Origin: JANNYA01 sp043754435
GTDB lineage: Bacteria > Pseudomonadota > Gammaproteobacteria > Xanthomonadales > SZUA-5
Reading direction: 5' to 3'
Assembly: GCA_043754435.1 (NCBI GenBank)
Contig: JAYUUS010000249.1
Coordinates: 1 to 26,278, forward strand
Length of the DNA: 26,278 bases
This document shows, piece after piece, positions 1-6,924 of this stretch. The notes below the pieces were generated by a model. That model saw only the letters and a program-made list of their open reading frames with translations. It was not told the DNA's origin and did no database searches. A program made the position numbers and the translations under genes. Position 1 is the first letter of the stretch; each line of letters begins with the position of its first letter.

Positions 1-342
1 CCGCCCTGCCCGTCCACGCCCTTGGGTTTGCCGCATCGCCGCAAGTGCGTGGGGCGCACGCGCCCTGCCAGCCGCAATACGGCGCAGCAGTTCAGAGTTC
101 GTCGAATCAATTTCGTCGACCCATTCGACGATGTTGGGGGCAGGCTCTGGAGCTTTCTGCGTTATTTGCGTTATTTGCGTCATACGCCGATTGTGCCGCA
201 TTCGATAAGCGTCAAAAGCGTGAAGTGCATCACATTGCGCTGCAGCATGACTTCTATGAACAATAGGTTTATGTTTCCGACCGCCGCTTAAACAAGCGAC
301 CATGCTTTGCCTTCACGACCAACTTTTTCGAATATTCCCAGA
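1..342. other. No confident gene at left edge
   Basis: No recognisable gene lies here. One plus-strand frame is open from base 3 to a TAG at 264-266 and could be the 3' end of a gene starting outside the window, but its translation matches no family I know and a second overlapping frame is equally open. A 9-bp unit (gcgttattt) is repeated back to back near 159-176. The stretch before 344 probably also holds the promoter of the secreted peptidase, but I see no clear -35/-10 pair. Confidence 0.3.
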
Positions 343-343
343 C

Positions 344-348
344 AAGGA
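344..348 (+). promoter_or_regulatory. Shine-Dalgarno site of the secreted peptidase
   Basis: AAGGA sits 9 bases before the ATG at 358. It decides the start against the upstream in-frame TTG at 307. Confidence 0.65.
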
Positions 349-357
349 TTTGATCAC

Positions 358-1461
358 ATGAAATTCGGCTTTGCTCCCAAAAAAGTAATGGCAACAAAAT
401 TATTAGTGTTATCTGTGGCCTCCGCACTCTTCGCAGGCAACGCACTCGCTGGCCTAGAAGTTCAAATCGGCAGCACCCAACGCGGTTTGCGCGAAGCAAA
501 CGGTGAAGTCACCGTGATGATTACGAATAATTCGAGCGAAGCGACGCGTATTGAGCGCTGGAATACCCCAGTTGGTGGGCTGTTGGATGATTTGTTTGTC
601 GTCACCATGAACGGCGAAGAAGTTGGCTACACCGGGGTACACGCTAAATGGGGCAATCCTGCCAAAGATGATTGGATCGAGTTCGACCCAGGCCAAACGA
701 TGACTGCGGTAGTCAAGCTATCAAATCACTATGACATGTACAAAACCGGCAATTATTCGGTGCGCTTTAACGCCCACCACCAAGTCGAAAGCTTCAATAA
801 ATCTGGTGTTTCTGAGGGCGTAAGTTTTGACGAATTGGAGTCAGCACCAGCACAGCTTTTTGTGACAGGCAACGGCTATTCCGAACTTGCCGCCCAGCGC
901 GCCGCAGTTTTAGCCGCACCTAACGCTTCAAAAGCCGCCGCACAGTTCCAAAACTGCTCATCAACCCGCCAATCGCAGCTCAACAGCGCTTTCACCAGCG
1001 CAAAGTCCTATGCGACCAATTCTTCCAGCTATTTCAGTGGCCGCACGACGGCAAACATCACCGCGCGATACACCACTTGGTTCGGCTCCGCCACCTCCAG
1101 CCGTATTGCAACAGCAAGCTCCCACTACGCGAATATCAAAGACGCTTTGGACAACAAGCAGATCGTATTTAACTGCTCATGCGCGTCTCAGTATGCAAAT
1201 GCTTACGCCTATGTTAGCCCAAATTCACCTTATGTGATCACGCTATGCGGGGCTTTTTGGCCAGCGGGCAATACCGGAACAGATTCCAAAGCCGGTACTA
1301 TTATTCATGAAACCAGCCACTTCACCGTCGTCGCTGCCACCAATGACAATGCCTATGGCCAATCGGCTGCGAAGTCTTTAGCGCTTAGCAACCCAACCAA
1401 AGCACTGAATAACGCTGACAGCCATGAATACTTCAGCGAAAATACGCCGTTCCAAAACTAA
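358..1461 (+). CDS. Secreted M35-type (aspzincin) zinc metalloendopeptidase, peptidyl-Lys type
   Basis: Predicted secreted protease of 367 aa. Residues 1-31 form a signal peptide (basic start, hydrophobic stretch, cleavage after ALA). Residues 32-175 are a beta-rich N-terminal domain of the kind found in bacterial peptidyl-Lys metallopeptidases and may act as a propeptide. The catalytic domain covers about 195-367. It has the zinc motif HETSH (H317, E318, H321), an Asp at 330 in a TNDNAYG context that fits the third aspzincin ligand, and a family-like tail containing NADSHEYF. Four cysteines (200, 273, 275, 297) are spaced much like the two disulfides of fungal LysN-type enzymes. I chose the ATG at 358 because AAGGA lies 9 bases upstream and it puts the signal peptide at the N terminus; a TTG at 307 would add 17 unlikely residues. 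The gene stands alone with its own terminator. Cleavage before Lys is inferred from the family. Confidence 0.88.
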   Translation: MKFGFAPKKVMATKLLVLSVASALFAGNALAGLEVQIGSTQRGLREANGEVTVMITNNSSEATRIERWNTPVGGLLDDLFVVTMNGEEVGYTGVHAKWGNPAKDDWIEFDPGQTMTAVVKLSNHYDMYKTGNYSVRFNAHHQVESFNKSGVSEGVSFDELESAPAQLFVTGNGYSELAAQRAAVLAAPNASKAAAQFQNCSSTRQSQLNSAFTSAKSYATNSSSYFSGRTTANITARYTTWFGSATSSRIATASSHYANIKDALDNKQIVFNCSCASQYANAYAYVSPNSPYVITLCGAFWPAGNTGTDSKAGTIIHETSHFTVVAATNDNAYGQSAAKSLALSNPTKALNNADSHEYFSENTPFQN

Positions 1462-1500
1462 GGCTCGTTCTAAAACTTAAGACTTGACGTTTCTGTGCAA

Positions 1501-1535
1501 AAAAACCCCACGGCAACATTCGTGGGGTTTTTTTT
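1501..1535 (+). terminator. Rho-independent terminator after the peptidase gene
   Basis: The arms ACCCCACG and CGTGGGG(T), flanked by A-run and T-run, form a stem of about 12 bp (1501-1512 with 1521-1532) around an 8-base loop, followed by more T residues. It lies 40 bases after the stop codon at 1461 and separates the peptidase gene from purA. Confidence 0.9.
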
Positions 1536-1654
1536 GGCCGACTATTTCCTGACTGATGGCCGCAACGGTTCTCAAGATATTTGGCATCAACCCAGTCTAA
1601 AACGCTAGCTTTTAGGCATAATCAGTCGCTTAAACCTCTACAAAATGCGTGGTC

Positions 1655-2950
1655 ATGGCTAAATCGGTTGTTATTTTGGGCGCCCAATGGGGCGATGAAG
1701 GTAAAGGTAAGATCGTTGACTTACTGACCGAACGCGTCAAAGCGGTGGTGCGCTTCCAGGGCGGCCACAATGCCGGCCATACCCTAATTGTGGGCGGTGA
1801 AAAGACGGTGCTGCACCTGATTCCGTCGGGCATCCTGCATCCAGGCGTGGATTGTTTGATTGGCAACGGCGTGGTGATTTCACCCGCAGCGCTCAAAACT
1901 GAAATCGACAAGTTGGAAGCCAAAGGCGTTGATGTGCGTTCGCGCTTAATGATTTCGCCTGCGGCACCGCTCATTATGCCGTACCATATTGCACTCGATC
2001 AGGCGCGCGAAGTGGCCTCTGGCGCCAGCAAAATTGGCACCACCGGGCGCGGCATCGGGCCGGCGTACGAAGATAAGGTGGCGCGCCGTGGGGTGCGCAT
2101 GTCGGATCTATTCCATCCGGCAGAAGTGACGGAAAAGCTGCTAAAAGTCATGGACTTCCATAACTTTGTACTCACTAAATACCTGAATCAACCCGCGCTA
2201 GAAGTACAAAAAATTATCGACGAGGCATTGGCGTTTGGCGATTTCGTCAAGCCCATGCTGGGCGATGTGGCGGAAAAGCTGCGCACCATTCGGGCAGCGG
2301 GTGGCAACATTTTATTTGAAGGGGCGCAGGGTTCATTATTAGATATCGACCACGGCACTTATCCTTTTGTAACCTCCAGCAACACCACCATTGGCGGTGC
2401 CTGCTCAGGTACAGGCGTGGGCGCGCGGGATCTGGACTACGTTTTGGGCATTGCCAAAGCCTATGCAACGCGCGTTGGAGGCGGGCCCTTCCCGACTGAG
2501 CTTGACGATGCCATTGGTCAGGGCCTGCGTGATCGCGGCCATGAATACGGCGCCACGACCGGCCGACCACGCCGCTGCGGCTGGTTAGATGTCGTGGCAT
2601 TGCGCCGTGCCGTGCAAATTAACGGCATTGATGGCCTGTGCATTACTAAGCTGGACGTTTTAGACGGCGAGCCTGAGTTGAAAGTGTGCGTTGGCTATAA
2701 ATACAAAGGCGTGGAATCGGATCAAGCGCCGATTGATGCCGAAGGCTGGCGCGATTGCAAGCCGGTGTATATGAGTTTCCCAGGCTGGTCGGAAGTCAGC
2801 AAAGGTGTCACCCAATTTGACAAGCTGCCGCGCAACGCCAAGCAATATCTGCGCACGATTGAGCAGCTGATTGGCTGCCCAATCACGCTGATTTCAACCG
2901 GGCCGGACCGCAACGAGAACGTGGTTTTAGCAGATCCTTTGCCGGCTTAG
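1655..2950 (+). CDS. purA: Adenylosuccinate synthetase
   Basis: PurA joins IMP and aspartate using GTP to make adenylosuccinate, the first committed step from IMP to AMP, in the cytoplasm. The protein is 431 aa, the usual bacterial length. Visible family marks are the N-terminal GTP-site loop GDEGKGK (residues 13-19, with the catalytic Asp at 14), HNAGHT with the catalytic His at 42, the IMP-binding stretch TSSNTTIGGACSGTGVG, the TGRPRRCGW segment, and TKLDVLDG, the guanine-recognition region near the C terminus. I chose ATG 1655 because the protein then begins MAKSVV as in homologues; an in-frame GTG two codons earlier and an out-of-frame ATG at 1645 lie just upstream. No strong Shine-Dalgarno is seen. 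Betaproteobacterial purA often follows hisZ, but here a protease gene precedes it. Confidence 0.97.
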   Translation: MAKSVVILGAQWGDEGKGKIVDLLTERVKAVVRFQGGHNAGHTLIVGGEKTVLHLIPSGILHPGVDCLIGNGVVISPAALKTEIDKLEAKGVDVRSRLMISPAAPLIMPYHIALDQAREVASGASKIGTTGRGIGPAYEDKVARRGVRMSDLFHPAEVTEKLLKVMDFHNFVLTKYLNQPALEVQKIIDEALAFGDFVKPMLGDVAEKLRTIRAAGGNILFEGAQGSLLDIDHGTYPFVTSSNTTIGGACSGTGVGARDLDYVLGIAKAYATRVGGGPFPTELDDAIGQGLRDRGHEYGATTGRPRRCGWLDVVALRRAVQINGIDGLCITKLDVLDGEPELKVCVGYKYKGVESDQAPIDAEGWRDCKPVYMSFPGWSEVSKGVTQFDKLPRNAKQYLRTIEQLIGCPITLISTGPDRNENVVLADPLPA

Positions 2951-2996
2951 CCCATCATCGAAACGCCTTCTACACCGCTAATTGGTCTAAATAACT

Positions 2997-4010
2997 TTAG
3001 CTCAGATTAGCGGTCAATTCCCAGCGCGGAAATGCGTCGATAGAGAGATCTTGAAATTGCCCGGCCTGTAAGCGCAGTGCGCCTGCAAAGGCAATCATTG
3101 CGCCATTGTCGGTGCAAAACTCGGGCCGGGGGAAGAATACTTCGGCGCCCATATTGGCCGCATCAACTTGCAATTTCGCACGTAAACGCACGTTGGCACC
3201 CACGCCGCCGGCAACTACCAGCCGATTGGATTCGGTTTGCAGCAGCGCACGTTTACACTTGATGGCTAGCGTTTCCACAATCGCCTCTTCAAAGCCGCGC
3301 GCTAAATCTGCTCTCGACGCCATTGAAAGCGGTGCGGCCTTTTTGGCGGCCAGCAATACCTGAGTTTTTAGGCCCGAAAAGCTGAAATCCAGGCCGGGCC
3401 GGTCGGTCATGGGCCGTGAAAACTTATATGTGCCGACGCGCCCTTGCTCGGCTAATTTTGCCAAGGCCGGGCCACCGGGGTAGCCCAAGCCAAGCAGCTG
3501 AGCGGTTTTATCAAAGGCCTCACCTGCGGCATCGTCTAAGGTGTCGCCTAATAAAGTGTAGCTGCCAATGGCTTTGACATGAATTAACATGCTGTGCCCA
3601 CCGGATACTAAAAGCGCAACGAACGGTGGTTTGGGTGGATTAGCTTCCAACAAAGGTGCCAATAGATGCCCTTCTAAATGATGCACACCCACCGCCGGCC
3701 GATCCAAGGCATACGCCAACGTGCGGGCAAAAGCCGCACCCGTTAACAGCGCGCCAATCAAACCGGGGCCTGCGGTATAGGCAATGGCATCAATATCGGT
3801 TTTATGAAGCTCTGCCGCCGCTAGCACCTCGTTTAGCAGGGGAATCAGTCGACGAATATGATCCCGGCTGGCAAGCTCCGGCACCACACCACCATATTCC
3901 TGATGCATTTGTACCTGTGAGTAAAGCCGATGCGAAAGCAGGCCGCGCTCGGTGCAATAAAGCGCTAGCCCAGTTTCATCACAAGAAGATTCAATCCCTA
4001 ATACACGCAC
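2997..4010 (-). CDS. tsaD: tRNA N6-adenosine threonylcarbamoyltransferase TsaD
   Basis: TsaD, with TsaB and TsaE, transfers the threonylcarbamoyl group from TC-AMP to A37 of tRNAs reading ANN codons. Starting from the GTG at 4010 the protein has 337 aa, the same length as the E. coli protein, and begins with the usual RVLGIESSCDET. The Fe/Zn-site histidines fall at H111 and H115 in HHLEGH, and the C-terminal CTDNGAMIA motif is present. An in-frame ATG at 4088 would add 26 residues of no family character and would end only 14 bases from the rpsU start, so I reject it. No clear Shine-Dalgarno precedes the GTG. The gene is divergent from rpsU, and the rpsU promoter and leader appear to lie just upstream of the tsaD start. 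Confidence 0.96.
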   Translation of the reverse strand: MRVLGIESSCDETGLALYCTERGLLSHRLYSQVQMHQEYGGVVPELASRDHIRRLIPLLNEVLAAAELHKTDIDAIAYTAGPGLIGALLTGAAFARTLAYALDRPAVGVHHLEGHLLAPLLEANPPKPPFVALLVSGGHSMLIHVKAIGSYTLLGDTLDDAAGEAFDKTAQLLGLGYPGGPALAKLAEQGRVGTYKFSRPMTDRPGLDFSFSGLKTQVLLAAKKAAPLSMASRADLARGFEEAIVETLAIKCKRALLQTESNRLVVAGGVGANVRLRAKLQVDAANMGAEVFFPRPEFCTDNGAMIAFAGALRLQAGQFQDLSIDAFPRWELTANLS

Positions 4011-4024
4011 GTTTGGCTGCCGTT

Positions 4025-4054
4025 TTGCAAATTCAATATTGCTAAGGCTATACT
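4025..4054 (+). promoter_or_regulatory. Predicted sigma70 promoter for rpsU-yqeY
   Basis: TTGCAA (4025-4030) and TATACT (4049-4054) are separated by 18 bases, a good sigma70 arrangement. The expected start point near 4061 gives an rpsU leader of about 40 bases. It lies just upstream of the GTG start of tsaD on the other strand. Confidence 0.6.
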
Positions 4055-4061
4055 TCAGGGC

Positions 4062-4080
4062 TTGCTCATTGGAAGAGCAA
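4062..4080 (+). promoter_or_regulatory. Hairpin at the 5' end of the predicted rpsU leader
   Basis: TTGCTC (4062-4067) pairs perfectly with GAGCAA (4075-4080) around a 7-base loop. It would sit at the very start of the predicted rpsU transcript, 14 bases before the ribosome-binding GGAG at 4094-4097. A role in mRNA stability or translation control is inference only. Confidence 0.4.
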
Positions 4081-4102
4081 TTTCCCATCTACTGGAGTCA
4101 GC

Positions 4103-4318
4103 ATGCCAAACGTTAAGGTCAGAGAAAACGAGCCGTTCGAATTCGCCCTACGCCGATTTAAGCGTTCGTGTGAGAAGGCTGGAATTCTTGCCGAAACCCG
4201 TCGTCGCGAGTTTTACGAAAAGCCCACACAAGAACGTAAGCGCAAGGCCGCAGCCGCTGAAAAGCGTCAGCAGCGCCGCACGCGCAGCGACGTGACAAAA
4301 CGCGTCCGCAAGTACTAA
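4103..4318 (+). CDS. rpsU: 30S ribosomal protein S21
   Basis: Small, very basic 71-aa protein of the 30S subunit, needed for initiation near the anti-Shine-Dalgarno end of 16S rRNA. The sequence follows S21 throughout: an N-terminal VKVRENEPFEFALRRFKR segment, the central ETRRREFYEKP, and a Lys/Arg-rich tail ending RVRKY. GGAG five bases before the ATG supports the start. yqeY follows after 40 bases on the same strand, so the two probably share the promoter at 4025-4054. Confidence 0.98.
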   Translation: MPNVKVRENEPFEFALRRFKRSCEKAGILAETRRREFYEKPTQERKRKAAAAEKRQQRRTRSDVTKRVRKY

Positions 4319-4358
4319 GTCTCGCGATGAGCGATACGGCAATAAACGGTAAATTTCC

Positions 4359-4805
4359 ATGAGCGCGCTCAAAGCCCAGCTTCTGGATGACATCAAAACC
4401 GCAATGAAATCAGGCGATAAAGTTCGCCTAGCGACTCTGCGTTTGATGAGCTCCGACATTAAGCAAATTGAAGTGGACACGCGTGTTGTCTTAGACGACG
4501 CGGCGGTGCTTGGTATTTTCGAGAAAATGCTCAAACGTCGTAAAGACTCGATTGAGCAATTCAGCGCTGCGAATCGTTTTGATTTGGCCGATATTGAAAA
4601 GGCTGAAGTTCTAGTCATTCAACACTATCTGCCTGCCCCGCTTTCCGAGGCCGAGCTAGACGCTGCTATTAGTGCGTCGATTAGCGAAGTGGGTGCCACG
4701 AATGCGAAAGATATGGGCAAGGTAATGACCGCGTTAAAAGCGAAAGTTGCTGGCCGTGCAGATATGACGGCGCTGTCTGGCAAGGTCAAAGCCAAGCTGA
4801 GTTGA
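4359..4805 (+). CDS. YqeY / GatB-tail family protein
   Basis: A 148-aa protein of the YqeY family, which resembles the C-terminal tRNA-interacting tail of the amidotransferase subunit GatB. The exact role in bacteria is not settled. Characteristic stretches are the N-terminal helix with AMKSGDKVRLATLRL, the middle QHYLPAPLSEAEL, and the C-terminal KDMGKVMTALKAKVAGRADM followed by a short basic end. Length and domain order are complete. It lies 40 bases after rpsU and is followed 23 bases later by a terminator. The usual next genes of this conserved block, dnaG and rpoD, are not in the window. Confidence 0.93.
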   Translation: MSALKAQLLDDIKTAMKSGDKVRLATLRLMSSDIKQIEVDTRVVLDDAAVLGIFEKMLKRRKDSIEQFSAANRFDLADIEKAEVLVIQHYLPAPLSEAELDAAISASISEVGATNAKDMGKVMTALKAKVAGRADMTALSGKVKAKLS

Positions 4806-4828
4806 AATGATTTAACTTTGCAATCACG

Positions 4829-4856
4829 TAAAAAAGCTCGCTATGCGAGCCTTTTT
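4829..4856 (+). terminator. Terminator between yqeY and the convergent MFS gene
   Basis: GCTCGC (4836-4841) pairs with GCGAGC (4845-4850) around a 3-base loop, with an A-run before and a T-run after. The symmetry lets it work in both directions, so it may also end the minus-strand gene that stops at 4897. Confidence 0.85.
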
Positions 4857-4896
4857 ATGTGCGTTGAAATGTTATGCGTGAGTCTAAAGTATGGTG

Positions 4897-6804
4897 TTAG
4901 GCCAAATCACCCCGTAAACGCCTAACCTCCGCCTCTAAAACCTCAGCCTTCGCGTCTTCAGGTTTAATGAGCGAACCAACCACCAGCGCAACCCGCGCAA
5001 ACAGCCGACGCGGCAATTTCAGCTTTTTATTATGGCGATCCCAGCGGCTAAACATGCTGCCCCACAAGCCCTGTAAAGCCATCGGCAATACCGGCACGGG
5101 ATCGCGCTCCAACGCGAGTTCAACGCCGCGCTTGAACTCTTTGACATCGCCATCAGGCGTTAAGCCGCCTTCCGGGAAAATGCACACGACTTCACCGGCT
5201 TTTAGTGCGGCGCTAATCGCCTCGAAAGCGCGCGCATACATTTCTGGATTTTCATTGCGTCCGGCAATTGGAATGGCGCGCGCGGTTTTGAATAGCCAAT
5301 TGGCACCCGGGGCTTGAAAAATCTTCCAATACATCACGAAAACGGTCGGCCGTGGGATGCAGCCTGCAATAATAAGCGGGTCGCTAAAACCAACGTGGTT
5401 ACATACCATCAACGCCGGCCCTTCTTCGGGTAAGTTCTCTACGCCTTCTACCTTCACTCGATACATCACGTTAATGAGTATCCAGCAGCAAAAGCGCATT
5501 AAGAACTCGGGCACCAGCGTGAAAATATAGATCGCGACCGCTAAGTTTAAGATGGCGGTGATTAGCAAAATTTGCGGGATGCTAAAACCCAGCTTGTCCA
5601 GTACGCCCATGAAGCCGACTGCCGCCACCATAAAAAGCGAGTTCAAAATATTGTTCGCCGCAATAATGCGCGAGCGCTTTTTTTCATCCGAACGGCTTTG
5701 AATCAAGGCAAAAAGCGGCACAATAAAAAAGCCGCTAAACAGCGCCATCAGCAGCATCCAAAGCATCACCCACCACGTTTGCGTCCTCGCAAACAGCTGG
5801 GTCAGGCTGAGGCTACCCGCTTCTGACACCAGCGCTTGCGGTGCCGCGAAATACAGCAGCACACCAAACAGCGTCATACCGAACGCACCAAATGGTACTA
5901 GGCCAATTTCCAGGCGTTTTTTACTCAATACCTCACAAAGCACCGCGCCCAAACCGGTGCCTACGGAAAATACCGCTAGCAATAAAACATAAGCACTGGA
6001 TTGCCCACCCAATATGGTTTTTGCGAAAGCGGGCAGCAGGGTGAAATACACAGCGCCAAAAAACCAAAACCACGAAATACCCAAGCAGCTCAATACCACC
6101 GTGCGATTGCCGGCCAACTCTTTTAAGTTGGTCCAAGTTGAAGTAATCGGATTCCAGTCAATTTTTAAACTGGGGTCAGGTGCGGAAACCGAGGGTATTT
6201 TGCTGGCCGTTAAGACGCCAACAATTGCCAGCGCGATAGTGCTAGCGGCCACCAAAATTCCGCCCAAATGTGGGTTTTCAATGCTTTGCCGCAGCACTAA
6301 TGAAGTACCCAGCACCGTACCCAGCAAAATCATGAGAAATGTCGCCATTTCGACTAAGCCGTTGCCGCCCGTTAGTTCAGAGGGCTTCAAAACCTGCGGC
6401 AAAATCCCATATTTCAGCGGCCCGAAAATAGTTGAATGCAGCCCCATTAAGAACAACATCGTCATCAGCAGCGGGATGTTCTGGTAATAAAAAGCAATAC
6501 CACCGATTAGCATGATGCCAAGTTCCATCAGCTTGACCCAGAAGGCGATTTTAGCCTTATCCAATTTGTCCGAAATCTGCCCACTAATGCCAGAAAACAA
6601 AAAGAACGGCAGGATAAACAGCACCGAGGCCAATAGCTGCAAGTCCAGACGCTTTTGATCCGTTAAGCCAATTGCACCAAACGTAATCAGCGCAATCAGC
6701 GCCTGTTTGAAAACATTATCGTTAAACGCATTGAGCGACTGCGTTAGGAAAAACGGCAAGAAGCGGCGTTCTTTAAGCAGGGAAAACTGATTACCTTGAG
6801 ACAT
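4897..6804 (-). CDS. Lysophospholipid transporter (LplT-type MFS) fused to a PlsC-type acyltransferase
   Basis: A 635-aa inner-membrane fusion. Residues 10-430 form an MFS transporter of the LplT type with about twelve hydrophobic segments and an early NAFNDN motif. Residues about 440-625 form a glycerophosphate acyltransferase domain with the catalytic HX4D box in NHVGFSD (H470, D475), the RAIPIAGR stretch, FPEGG (543-547) and a later PVLPMAL block. The likely job is to flip lysophospholipids inward and re-acylate them, as LplT and Aas do in E. coli. Aas and larger three-part fusions also carry an acyl-ACP synthetase (AMP-binding) domain. This protein ends after PlsC, so it must use acyl groups supplied in another way. 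The gene is monocistronic and convergent with yqeY. The start ATG has AGGT about nine bases upstream. Confidence 0.9.
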   Translation of the reverse strand: MSQGNQFSLLKERRFLPFFLTQSLNAFNDNVFKQALIALITFGAIGLTDQKRLDLQLLASVLFILPFFLFSGISGQISDKLDKAKIAFWVKLMELGIMLIGGIAFYYQNIPLLMTMLFLMGLHSTIFGPLKYGILPQVLKPSELTGGNGLVEMATFLMILLGTVLGTSLVLRQSIENPHLGGILVAASTIALAIVGVLTASKIPSVSAPDPSLKIDWNPITSTWTNLKELAGNRTVVLSCLGISWFWFFGAVYFTLLPAFAKTILGGQSSAYVLLLAVFSVGTGLGAVLCEVLSKKRLEIGLVPFGAFGMTLFGVLLYFAAPQALVSEAGSLSLTQLFARTQTWWVMLWMLLMALFSGFFIVPLFALIQSRSDEKKRSRIIAANNILNSLFMVAAVGFMGVLDKLGFSIPQILLITAILNLAVAIYIFTLVPEFLMRFCCWILINVMYRVKVEGVENLPEEGPALMVCNHVGFSDPLIIAGCIPRPTVFVMYWKIFQAPGANWLFKTARAIPIAGRNENPEMYARAFEAISAALKAGEVVCIFPEGGLTPDGDVKEFKRGVELALERDPVPVLPMALQGLWGSMFSRWDRHNKKLKLPRRLFARVALVVGSLIKPEDAKAEVLEAEVRRLRGDLA

Positions 6805-6924
6805 GCGCAGCTACCTATGTGAAGTCAGGCGAAGGTTAGCAAAACTAAAACTTAGCGATTTATGCCGTGCCTAAGTAGCACGCGATAATACCTAACGCCC
6901 TAGCATCGAAAACGCCACAATGAT

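Noticed and set aside
3..266. Open frame from the left edge to TAG 264-266
   Set aside because: It could be a gene end, but a second frame is equally open and neither gives a recognisable protein.
4011..4088. Longer TsaD start at ATG 4088
   Set aside because: It adds 26 non-conserved residues, covers the rpsU promoter and leader, and makes the protein longer than the family.
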